This document shows, piece after piece, positions 55,327-62,902 of a stretch of 64,000 nt of DNA; position 1 is the stretch's first letter, and every line of letters begins with the position of its first letter. The position numbers were made by a program, and so were the translations under genes. The notes under the pieces were generated by a model, which did no database searches, had not been told where the DNA came from, and saw only the letters and a program-made list of their open reading frames with translations. This stretch comes from Microbacterium halophytorum (GTDB lineage Bacteria; Actinomycetota; Actinomycetes; Actinomycetales; Microbacteriaceae): contig NZ_PNFA01000008.1 in NCBI RefSeq assembly GCF_002970975.1, positions 62,001 to 126,000 on the forward strand. Reading direction: 5' to 3'.

Positions 55327-55668
55327 TCAGCAGTCCGCGGGAACCACAATCTGATCGACGGTATCGGTGCTGACGATGCGCGACTGATCCGCTCGCGCCG
55401 CGAAGCACCCGTATGGGTCATCGATGAGCATGAGAAGGGACCAACGCCCCGGGATGTGACTTCCCTGGCAGTGATAATCCAGGAACCTCGCGTTGTACGG
55501 TTGCGCCTTCAACAGGTACACGCCTCGATTTGTGCACGTCTGCTTGGTCTTGAAATTGTCCCCCTATCCAGTCCACGTGTCTGCGGAAGCGCTTGGGGAA
55601 ATTCCGAAAGTCAGGATCGCGACAGCCAGTGCAATGAAAGTCGCATACCGGAGGCGTACAGTATTCAA
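55327..55668 (-). pseudogene. Small secreted cysteine-containing protein interrupted by an amber codon
   Basis: From TTG at 55668 (GGGGAG 6 nt upstream) the frame gives a clear signal peptide (NTVRLRYATFIALAVAILTF, ending SPSASA), then DTWTG and an in-frame TAG. The same frame continues without interruption: GDNFKTKQTCTNRGVYLLKA, then RFLDYHCQG, LIDDPYGCFA and a final VVPADC before the true stop at 55327. Restored, it would be about 112 residues, with four mature cysteines suited to two disulfides. A single nonsense change (or a sequencing error) is the simplest explanation; an ATG 6 codons upstream at 55686 is also in frame. Function unknown. Half the bases in the line from 55501 are G or C. 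Confidence 0.7.
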
Positions 55669-55945
55669 TGCTCTCTCCCCACTCATATCTCGAAACAAGG
55701 CCCATACTTGGCGCCTTCCTGCATGCTAGGGCCCGATGGGGTTGCGCGTCTGTAGGCCAAACGGGGGACAATATACACAACACCCTGGGCCTCCGAGCAC
55801 GGTGCGCAAGCGGCGAGGATTCAGATCGGCGCCTCGGCGAATTCCGAGGGGCGAGGACGTGAACGTGTCGCAGCACGCGAAGCGACCGAAGAAGGCATGA
55901 CTCGGTGCCTGCCGGCATTGCGAGGCCAGTAGGAGACGTCGTGCT
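55669..55945. other. Spacer between the secreted-protein gene and the helicase stop
   Basis: No supported gene. TATATT on the minus strand (55770-55775) is a possible -10 for the secreted-protein gene, with no clear -35. The spacer ends at the helicase stop codon, the island boundary. Confidence 0.4.
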
Positions 55946-58453
55946 TCACAGCCTCCCGGCCCAGGTCACCTCGACGACCGCTTCGCCCTGCGCGTCCGAC
56001 TCGAGGAGGTCGACGGTGGCGCGGATGCGCCAGTCGTGATCGCCCGCCGGGTCGTCGATGACCTGCTCGACCTTCCACACGCCCCGCTCCGACGCATCGA
56101 TGCGGCACAGGGCCGGCGAGCGGGCCGGGCCGCCCGTGAGCATCTCGTCGTGATCGCCGTAGTAGGCGTCGAGAACGGCCGGCCAGCCGACATCCGGGTC
56201 GAGCTGCTCGAGTTCGGCGTCGCGCTCGGCCGCGGCCAGCTGAATGCGGCGGAACATCTCGTTGCGCACCAGCACCGTGAACGCTCGCGTGTTCGCCACG
56301 AGCGACGGCGGCGCCGGCGGCAGCGCGTCGGGCTCGCCCGGAAGCGCATCGGTGCCGGCGGCGAGCGCCTCCCACTCGTCGACGAGGCTCGAGTCGACCT
56401 GACGGACGAGTTCGCCGAGCCACTCGACGATGTCTTCGAGCTCGGCGGTGCGGGCGTCCTCCGGAACCGTCTGCCGGATCGCGCGATATGCGTCCGAGAG
56501 GTAGCGCAGCACGAGGCCCTCGCTGCGGCCCAGCTGGTAGTGGTTGACGAACTCGGCGAAACTCATCGCGCGCTCGAACATGTCGCGCACGACCGACTTC
56601 GGCTTCAGCTCGAAGTCGCGCACCCACGGTTGGCTCGACGCGAAGACAGAGTAGGCCTGCTCGAGTAGCTCGGCGAGCGGCTTCGGCCAGGTGATCTCCT
56701 CGAGCGCCTCCATCCGGTCGTTGTACTCGAGGCCGTCGCGCTTCATCTCCGCCACGGCCTCGCCGCGCGCCTTGTACTGCTGCTGTGCGAGGATCTGCCG
56801 CGGGTCGTCGAGCGTCGACTCGATCACGCTGACGACGTCGAGCGCGTAGTGCCCGCTGCCGGCGGCGCCCGCGGCATCCTCGGGGTCGAGCAGGTCGATC
56901 GCCGCGAGCGCGAACGGCGACAGCGGCTGGTTCAGCGCGAAGTTCGCCTGCAGGTCGACCACGAGCCGGATGTCGGAGCCTGCGACCTCGACGACACCGG
57001 CGTCGCGGAGCGTGCGGAACAGGGCCAGCGCCCGGCGCGCGAGGGCGTATCGCTCCGCGCGCGGCTGGTGGTTGTCGGAGACGAGCGAGCGCACATTGCC
57101 GAACACGTCGCCGCCGCGGGCGATGACGTTGATCAGCATCGCCGAGGTGACCTGCATCTGCGGGCGCAGCGCCTCGGGCTCGGCACCCCGGATCTTCTCG
57201 AACGTCTCCTCGCTCCAGGAGACGAAGCCCTCCGGCGCCCTCTTGCGCTGCACCTTCTTGCGCTTCTTGGGGTCGTCGCCCGCCCTGCGCAGCGCCTGCG
57301 CGTTCTCGATGTCGTGCTCGGGTGCGAGCGCGATCACGTTGCCGTAGGGGTCGTAGCCGGCCCGGCCGGCGCGCCCGGCGATCTGGTGGAATTCGCGGGC
57401 GCTGAGCCGCCGCATCCGCTGCCCGTCGAACTTGCTCATGGCGGTGATCAGCACCGTCCGGATGGGCACGTTGATGCCGACGCCGAGGGTGTCGGTTCCA
57501 CAGATAACCCGCAGGAGGCCGCGCTGTGCGAGCGTCTCGACGAGGCGGCGGTAGCGGGGCAGCATGCCGGCGTGGTGCACGCCGATGCCGCTGCGGACGA
57601 GGCGCGAGAGCGTCTTGCCGAACGCCGTCGTGAAGCGGAAGTCGCCGATCGCGGCGGCGATCTCGTCGCGCTGTTCGCGCGTGGTGATCTTCGCGCTCGT
57701 CAGCGCCTGGGCGCGCTCCATGGCGGCGGCCTGCGAGAAGTGCACGATGTAGACGGGCACCTCGGTCTCGTCGATCAGGCGCTGCACGACGTCGTGCGCC
57801 GGGTGCGTCTCGTACGAGAAGTGCAGGGGTACGGGTCGCTCGGCGCCCGCGACCAGCGTCGTCTCACGCCCCGTGCGGCGGGTGAGGTCCTCCTCGATCG
57901 CGGTCGTGTCGCCGAGCGTCGCCGACATCAGCAGGAACTGCGCCTGCGGCAGGAGCAGCAGCGGAACCTGCCACGCCCAGCCTCGCTCGCGGTCGCCGTA
58001 GAAGTGGAACTCGTCCATCACGACCATGTCGACGTCGGCGCCCGAGCCCTCGCGGAGCGCGATGTTCGCGAGGATCTCGGCCGTGCAGCAGATGATCGGG
58101 GCGTCGGCGTTGACCGACGAATCGCCCGTGATCATGCCCACGTTGTCGGCCCCGAAGATGTCGACGAGCGCGAAGAACTTCTCGCTCACGAGCGCCTTGA
58201 TCGGCGCCGTGTAGTAGCTGACGCCGTCGCGCGCCAGGCTCACGGCGTGCGCGCCGATCGCGACGAGCGATTTGCCCGTGCCGGTCGGGGTGGCGAGGAT
58301 GACGTTGTTGCCGGAGACGAGCTCGATCGCCGCCTCGTCCTGCGCCGGGTACAGCGTCGTGCCGCCGTCGGCGGCCCACGACGCGAACGCGTCGTACACC
58401 TCGTCGGGGTCGGAGCCTGCGGAGTCGATCCGGTCGATCAGTGAGGTGGCCAT
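55946..58453 (-). CDS. DUF3516-containing Ski2-like DEAD/DEAH-box RNA helicase
   Basis: An 835-residue superfamily 2 helicase. Walker A ATPTGTGKS (Lys61), motif II DEFH (147-150, Ski2-type), motif III SAT, and motif VI QIAGRAGRAGYD (about 395-410) are all visible. The C-terminal 400 residues are the DUF3516 region found in Actinobacteria. A role in RNA turnover or ribosome-related remodelling is inferred from the Ski2/Mtr4 family. ATG at 58453 is chosen because conservation starts with the ATSLIDRID segment; a GAGACT lies 7 nt upstream. The 3' end is intact and is also partly duplicated beyond the insert. Confidence 0.9.
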   Translation of the reverse strand: MATSLIDRIDSAGSDPDEVYDAFASWAADGGTTLYPAQDEAAIELVSGNNVILATPTGTGKSLVAIGAHAVSLARDGVSYYTAPIKALVSEKFFALVDIFGADNVGMITGDSSVNADAPIICCTAEILANIALREGSGADVDMVVMDEFHFYGDRERGWAWQVPLLLLPQAQFLLMSATLGDTTAIEEDLTRRTGRETTLVAGAERPVPLHFSYETHPAHDVVQRLIDETEVPVYIVHFSQAAAMERAQALTSAKITTREQRDEIAAAIGDFRFTTAFGKTLSRLVRSGIGVHHAGMLPRYRRLVETLAQRGLLRVICGTDTLGVGINVPIRTVLITAMSKFDGQRMRRLSAREFHQIAGRAGRAGYDPYGNVIALAPEHDIENAQALRRAGDDPKKRKKVQRKRAPEGFVSWSEETFEKIRGAEPEALRPQMQVTSAMLINVIARGGDVFGNVRSLVSDNHQPRAERYALARRALALFRTLRDAGVVEVAGSDIRLVVDLQANFALNQPLSPFALAAIDLLDPEDAAGAAGSGHYALDVVSVIESTLDDPRQILAQQQYKARGEAVAEMKRDGLEYNDRMEALEEITWPKPLAELLEQAYSVFASSQPWVRDFELKPKSVVRDMFERAMSFAEFVNHYQLGRSEGLVLRYLSDAYRAIRQTVPEDARTAELEDIVEWLGELVRQVDSSLVDEWEALAAGTDALPGEPDALPPAPPSLVANTRAFTVLVRNEMFRRIQLAAAERDAELEQLDPDVGWPAVLDAYYGDHDEMLTGGPARSPALCRIDASERGVWKVEQVIDDPAGDHDWRIRATVDLLESDAQGEAVVEVTWAGRL

Positions 58454-58490
58454 CCGGTCCAGTCTCTCATCCGGACGGGCTCGCCTCGGC

Positions 58491-58826
58491 TCAGTGCCCC
58501 TCGCCGAACACGATGAGGAGGAGCCCGGCGAGAACAGCGAGGCCGCACATCGCGAAGCTCGCATACGAGCCGACGAGCGCCGCCCGCTTCTGCGCCTCGG
58601 TGAGGGGGTTCTTCTTCGCGGCCTTCGCGGCGGCCTTCTCGTCCTTCCGGCGCTGCTTCTCGGTCGTGACCGCGATCGCGTCCTCGAATTCGGCGGGTGC
58701 GACGACGGGGATCCGGCCGCTCGCAGCGCGCAGGCGCAGGCCGAGCGCGTAGAAGCCGACGAGCAGCCCGGCCGCCGCCAGCGCGACGACGAAGACCAGC
58801 CCGAACGCGGCCCAGTCGATGCTCAT
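58491..58826 (-). CDS. Small two-helix membrane protein linked to the phosphate transporter
   Basis: A 111-residue protein with membrane segments at about 8-30 and 85-107, separated by a charged Lys/Ala/Glu-rich loop. ATG overlaps the stop of the Pit gene (ATGA), so it is translationally coupled and may be a transporter subunit or regulator. Small partners of this type are often found next to actinobacterial Pit genes; no function is established. Confidence 0.7.
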   Translation of the reverse strand: MSIDWAAFGLVFVVALAAAGLLVGFYALGLRLRAASGRIPVVAPAEFEDAIAVTTEKQRRKDEKAAAKAAKKNPLTEAQKRAALVGSYASFAMCGLAVLAGLLLIVFGEGH

Positions 58827-60097
58827 CGCTCGCCCTTCCTCTGCTTCTCGGCCTCTCGGGCCCTCTTCGCCGCTTTCCGCTCCGCCTTCTCGGCGGCGCG
58901 ACGCTCGGCGATCCGCTGCGCCCGGCGCGTCGGCGGAGGGTTCTCCTCGAGCTCGACGGCCGTGCCCGACTCGCTCACGGCGCTCATGGCGTTCTTCGAC
59001 GTCACGGCGTCGCGCCGCGAACGCAGGAACAGCCCCAGGATGATCGCGACGGCGAGCACGGCGTCGACGACGACGCCGACCGTCCCGAGCCAGACCACGA
59101 CGAGCGCGCAGGCGGCGCCGACGGCGCCGGCCGCGGGGAGCGTGACGACCCATCCGGCGAAGATGCGCCCGACCGTGCGCCAGCGGACCGTCGACCCCCG
59201 CCGGCCGAGGCCGGAGCCGATGACGGAGCCGGAGGCGACCTGCGTCGTCGACAGGGCGAAGCCGACCGCGCTCGAGGCGAGGATGGTCGCGGCCGTCGAC
59301 GCCTCGGCGGAGAAGCCCTGCGCCGGCTTGACGTCGGTCAGGCCCTTGCCGAGCGTCCGGATGATGCGCCAGCCGCCGATGTACGTGCCGAGCGCGATCG
59401 CGCTGGCTGCCGCGAAGATGACCCACAGCGGCGGCTCGTGGTGGTCGGGCGACTGCCAGCCCACCGCGATCAGCGCGAGCGTGATGATGCCCATCGTCTT
59501 CTGCGCATCGTTCGTGCCGTGCGAGAGCGCGACGAGCGATGACGTGAAGATCTGGCCGATGCGGAAGCCGCTGCGACCGTCCGGCTTGCCGTCGTAGCGG
59601 CGGGTGAGCACGTAGGCGAGCTTCGTGACGAGGTACGCGATGACCCCGGCGGTGATCGGTGCGATGAGCGCGGGCAGGATGACCTTGCTCATGACGACGG
59701 GGAAGTCGACGCCGCTCGCGCCGACGCCCACGAGAGTCGCACCGATCAGGCCGCCGAACAGGGCGTGCGACGAGCTCGACGGGAGGCCGAGCAGCCACGT
59801 CAGCATGTTCCAGCTGACGGCGCCGATGAGCCCGGCGAAGATCAGCTGCGGGAACAGCTCGGACGAGATCTGGTCCTCGTGGATGATGCCGCCCGAGACC
59901 GTCTTGGCCACCTCTGTCGAGAGGAATGCGCCGCCGAGGTTGAGCAGCGCGGCGAGGGTGACGGCCGTCTTGGGCTTCAGCGCGCCCGTCGCGATGGGCG
60001 TCGCCATCGCATTGGCCGTGTCGTGGAAGCCGTTCGTGAAGTCGAAGAAGAGCGCCAGCGCGATGACCAGCAGCACGATGAGCGAAGCGGTTTCCAC
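58823..60097 (-). CDS. pit: Low-affinity inorganic phosphate transporter (PiT family)
   Basis: A 424-residue permease of about ten to eleven membrane segments that imports metal-phosphate with protons. Both inverted PiT signature repeats are present: GFHDTANAMATPIATGAL near residue 23 and SHGTNDAQKTMGIITLALI near 190. A charged cytoplasmic tail (RRAAEKAERKAAKRAREAEK) ends the protein. GTG start at 60097 follows GGAAGG. Two GTTCA direct repeats upstream resemble a PHO box, which would place it under PhoP control. Confidence 0.92.
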   Translation of the reverse strand: METASLIVLLVIALALFFDFTNGFHDTANAMATPIATGALKPKTAVTLAALLNLGGAFLSTEVAKTVSGGIIHEDQISSELFPQLIFAGLIGAVSWNMLTWLLGLPSSSSHALFGGLIGATLVGVGASGVDFPVVMSKVILPALIAPITAGVIAYLVTKLAYVLTRRYDGKPDGRSGFRIGQIFTSSLVALSHGTNDAQKTMGIITLALIAVGWQSPDHHEPPLWVIFAAASAIALGTYIGGWRIIRTLGKGLTDVKPAQGFSAEASTAATILASSAVGFALSTTQVASGSVIGSGLGRRGSTVRWRTVGRIFAGWVVTLPAAGAVGAACALVVVWLGTVGVVVDAVLAVAIILGLFLRSRRDAVTSKNAMSAVSESGTAVELEENPPPTRRAQRIAERRAAEKAERKAAKRAREAEKQRKGER

Positions 60098-60150
60098 CGG
60101 CCGCCTTCCTGAAGGATGAATTGCGCGTGCGCGCGAGCAACCGGGTGAGA

Positions 60151-60172
60151 GTTCACCTGAAGTTCAGCACCC
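60151..60172. promoter_or_regulatory. PHO-box-like direct repeat upstream of pit
   Basis: Two adjacent 11-mers, GTTCACCTGAA (60151-60161) and GTTCAGCACCC (60162-60172), match the 11-nt direct-repeat-unit layout of actinobacterial PhoP sites (G-TTCACC core). They lie 54-75 bp upstream of the pit start. Confidence 0.45.
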
Positions 60173-60277
60173 GGCAACCGAACCGTTCAAATCCTGTCAC
60201 CCGTGGCGCGGGCACGCAAACGCCGGGCCTGGGCGTTCCCGAGGAGCCGCCTGCATGCCGCCGCCGGAATATGCGCG

Positions 60278-61192
60278 TCAGGCGAAGTCGCCGTAGACCT
60301 CGCGGGTGTTGCGCGCGACCTGGTCGCACAGCTCGTCGAGATCGCAGCCGAGCTCGGCCGCGATGAACCGCATCGTGAGCGGCACGAGGTACGGCGCGTT
60401 CGGGCGGCCGCGGTACGGCACGGGCGTCAGGAACGGCGCGTCGGTCTCGACGAGGATGCGCTCGCGCGGCGTGACCGCGATGGCGTCGCGCAGGTTCTGC
60501 GCGTTCTTGAACGTGATGTTGCCGGCGAACGAGAGCCAGTACCCCTGCTCGGCGGCCTCGAGCGCCATGGCCTCGTCACCGGAGAAGCAGTGGAACACCG
60601 TCCGCTCCGGTGCCCCCTCGCGCACGAGGGTGTCGAGGACCTCGCGGTGCGCGTCGCGGTCGTGGATCTGCATCGCGATCCCGTGCTCCTTCGCGAGCGC
60701 GATGTGCGCCTCGAAGGATCGGTACTGCGCGGGCCGCCCCTCCTCCCCCGTGCGGAAGAAGTCGAGGCCGGTCTCGCCGATCGCCCGCACCCGCTCGCGC
60801 CCGGCGAGCGAGGCGATCTCGGCGATCGCGTCGTCGAGCTCGCCCCGCTCGGCGTACGCGGGCGCGTCGTTGGGGTGGATCGCCACGGCGGCGAGGACGC
60901 GCGGGTCGCGGTCGGCGGCGTCCGCGGCCCAGCGCGACGATTCGATGTCTCCCGACGCCTGCACGACGCCCGCGATGCCGACCGTCGCCGCCCGGTCGAG
61001 CTGTTCGGCGAGCGTGAGCGGGTCGTCGCCGTCGACGATGTCGAGGTGGCAGTGGTTGTCGTACACCGGAACCGCGAGCGGCTCCGGCGGCTCGGGGTAC
61101 GAGAGGTCCTTACGACCCTTCGACGAACGCTTCTCGACGTACGTGTCGCGGGCGCTGTCCCCCGCCTCCGCGTTGCCCGCAGCCACGATCAC
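60278..61192 (-). CDS. tatD: TatD-family metal-dependent hydrolase (DNase)
   Basis: A 304-residue TIM-barrel hydrolase. Metal ligands of the TatD family are visible in order: HCHLD (HxH), AIHPND, GETGLDFF (Glu), QIHDRDAH, VFHCFSGD, and VETDAPFLTP (Asp). The family has 3'-5' exonuclease/DNase activity in DNA repair or RNA processing. GTG at 61192 overlaps the metG stop (GTGA), so it is co-translated with metG, the typical bacterial order. A GTG 2 codons further in is an alternative start. Confidence 0.92.
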   Translation of the reverse strand: MIVAAGNAEAGDSARDTYVEKRSSKGRKDLSYPEPPEPLAVPVYDNHCHLDIVDGDDPLTLAEQLDRAATVGIAGVVQASGDIESSRWAADAADRDPRVLAAVAIHPNDAPAYAERGELDDAIAEIASLAGRERVRAIGETGLDFFRTGEEGRPAQYRSFEAHIALAKEHGIAMQIHDRDAHREVLDTLVREGAPERTVFHCFSGDEAMALEAAEQGYWLSFAGNITFKNAQNLRDAIAVTPRERILVETDAPFLTPVPYRGRPNAPYLVPLTMRFIAAELGCDLDELCDQVARNTREVYGDFA

Positions 61193-62760
61193 TCCGCGTC
61201 GACGCGCGGGAACAGCGGCTGCAGCTTCTCCGTCTCGGCTCCGACGGGGAGCACGCCCCACGTGCCGGCCTCGCGGATCGGCTGCGCACCGAGCTCCCCG
61301 AGCGCGGACGCGCCGAGCGCGCCCCAGAGCTTGCCCGTGGCGTCCGGCATCACCGGCGAGAGCAGCACGGCGAGGGCGCGCAGCCCCTCGAGGCACGTGT
61401 AGAGCACCGTCGCGAGGCGATCGCGCTGGGTCTCGTCCTTCGCGAGCACCCACGGCTCGCTCTCGGTGATGTAGCCGTTGAGGGCGTCGACGACCTTCCA
61501 GATCTCGTCGATCGCCTGGTCCATCCGGAACCGCTCGACGGCGGCGTCGGCCGACGTCGCCGCCTCGGCGACGAGCTCCTGGATCGCGAGGTCGGCATCC
61601 GTGTAGTCGCCCGGCTGGGGCGCCGCACCGCCGAAGTACTTCTGCGTCATCGCGATCGAGCGCGAGGCGAGGTTGCCGAAGCCGTTCGCGAGCTCGGCCT
61701 GGTAGCGGGCCGCCATGTCCTCCCATGAGAACGAGCCGTCCTGGCCGAACGCGATCGCCGAGCTGAAGTAGAAGCGGTACGCGTCGCTGCCGAAGGTGTC
61801 GACGAGCGTCGCCGGCGCGATGCCCGTCGCCTTCGACTTCGACATCTTCTCGCCGCCCACGAGCAGCCAGCCGTGCGCGAAGACGCCGCGCGGCACCTCG
61901 ACGCCCGCCGCCATCAGCATCGCGGGCCAGATCACGGCGTGGAAGCGCAGGATGTCCTTGCCGACGACGTGGTACCCGGGCCAGCGGCGGGCGAAGTTCT
62001 CCTCGTCGGAGCCGTAGCCGATCGCCGTCGCGTAGTTCAGCAGCGCGTCGACCCAGACGTAGATGACGTGGCTGTCGTCCCACGGCACCGGGATGCCCCA
62101 GTCGAACGCGCTGCGCGAGATCGAGAGGTCCTTCAGGCCCTGCTGCACGAAGGCGACGACCTCGTTGCGGGCCGACTCAGGCTGGATGAAGTCGGGGCGC
62201 GTGCGGTACAGCTCGAGCAGATCGTCGGCGAACTCGCTGAGCTTGAAGAAGTAGTTCTTCTCGTGCAGCAGCTCGAGCGGCTTCGAGTGGATCGCGCAGA
62301 CCTTGAGCCCCTCGAACGGGCCGGTGCCCTGCACGATCTCGCTCTCGGGCTTGAACTCCTCGCAGCCGACGCAGTAGAGCGCCTCGTACTCGCCCGCGTA
62401 GATGTAGCCGCGGTCGTAGATCGCCTGGATGAACGCCTTCACGCTCTCCTCGTGGCGCTCCTGCGTCGTCCGGATGAAATCGTCGTTGGCGACGTTCAGC
62501 GTCTCGAGCAGCGGGAACCATTCGTTCGCGACGAGCTTGTCGACCCACTCCTGGGGCGAGACGCCGTTCGCCGCGGCGGCGCGCATCATCTTCTGGCCGT
62601 GCTCGTCCGTTCCTGTGAGCATCCAGGTGTCGTCGCCCGCCTGGCGGTGCCAGCGGGCGAGCGCGTCCACCGCCACCGTCGTGTACCCGTGGCCGATGTG
62701 GGGCACATCGCTCGGGTAGTAGATGGGCGTGGTGATGTAGAACGAACCGCCGGAAGTCAC
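61189..62760 (-). CDS. metG: Methionyl-tRNA synthetase
   Basis: Charges tRNA-Met, including the initiator. The 523-residue class I synthetase has HIGH at 21-24 (VPHIGHGY), the zinc-knuckle-region YCVGCEEFK, KMSKS at 305-309 and an anticodon-binding helical domain to the end. It lacks the C-terminal tRNA-binding extension of E. coli MetG, as in other actinobacterial enzymes. GTG start at 62760 has TAGACT 6 nt upstream, indicating a leaderless transcript. Confidence 0.96.
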   Translation of the reverse strand: MTSGGSFYITTPIYYPSDVPHIGHGYTTVAVDALARWHRQAGDDTWMLTGTDEHGQKMMRAAAANGVSPQEWVDKLVANEWFPLLETLNVANDDFIRTTQERHEESVKAFIQAIYDRGYIYAGEYEALYCVGCEEFKPESEIVQGTGPFEGLKVCAIHSKPLELLHEKNYFFKLSEFADDLLELYRTRPDFIQPESARNEVVAFVQQGLKDLSISRSAFDWGIPVPWDDSHVIYVWVDALLNYATAIGYGSDEENFARRWPGYHVVGKDILRFHAVIWPAMLMAAGVEVPRGVFAHGWLLVGGEKMSKSKATGIAPATLVDTFGSDAYRFYFSSAIAFGQDGSFSWEDMAARYQAELANGFGNLASRSIAMTQKYFGGAAPQPGDYTDADLAIQELVAEAATSADAAVERFRMDQAIDEIWKVVDALNGYITESEPWVLAKDETQRDRLATVLYTCLEGLRALAVLLSPVMPDATGKLWGALGASALGELGAQPIREAGTWGVLPVGAETEKLQPLFPRVDAE

Positions 62761-62766
62761 CCCTGC

Positions 62767-62772
62767 AGTCTA
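62767..62772 (-). promoter_or_regulatory. Putative leaderless -10 of metG-tatD
   Basis: TAGACT on the minus strand, 6 nt before the metG GTG. Confidence 0.5.
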
Positions 62773-62902
62773 TTTGCTCCGCGACTGCGAGTTTCACGCA
62801 CGCGGATCCGTGCGAGAACACCGCCGCCGTCGCAGATGACGCGCCGAGATCGGCGATCGGTACGGCGCGGATGATGTCACCCGGGCCGAGGCTCCCCGGT
62901 GA

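Noticed and set aside
55565..55567. In-frame TAG in the secreted protein read as pyrrolysine or programmed readthrough
   Set aside because: No pyl genes or readthrough signal are visible; a simple nonsense mutation or base-call error is more likely.
60278..62083. tatD frame extended into metG as a fusion
   Set aside because: The extension overlaps conserved metG codons in another frame; GTG at 61192 overlapping the metG stop is the natural start.
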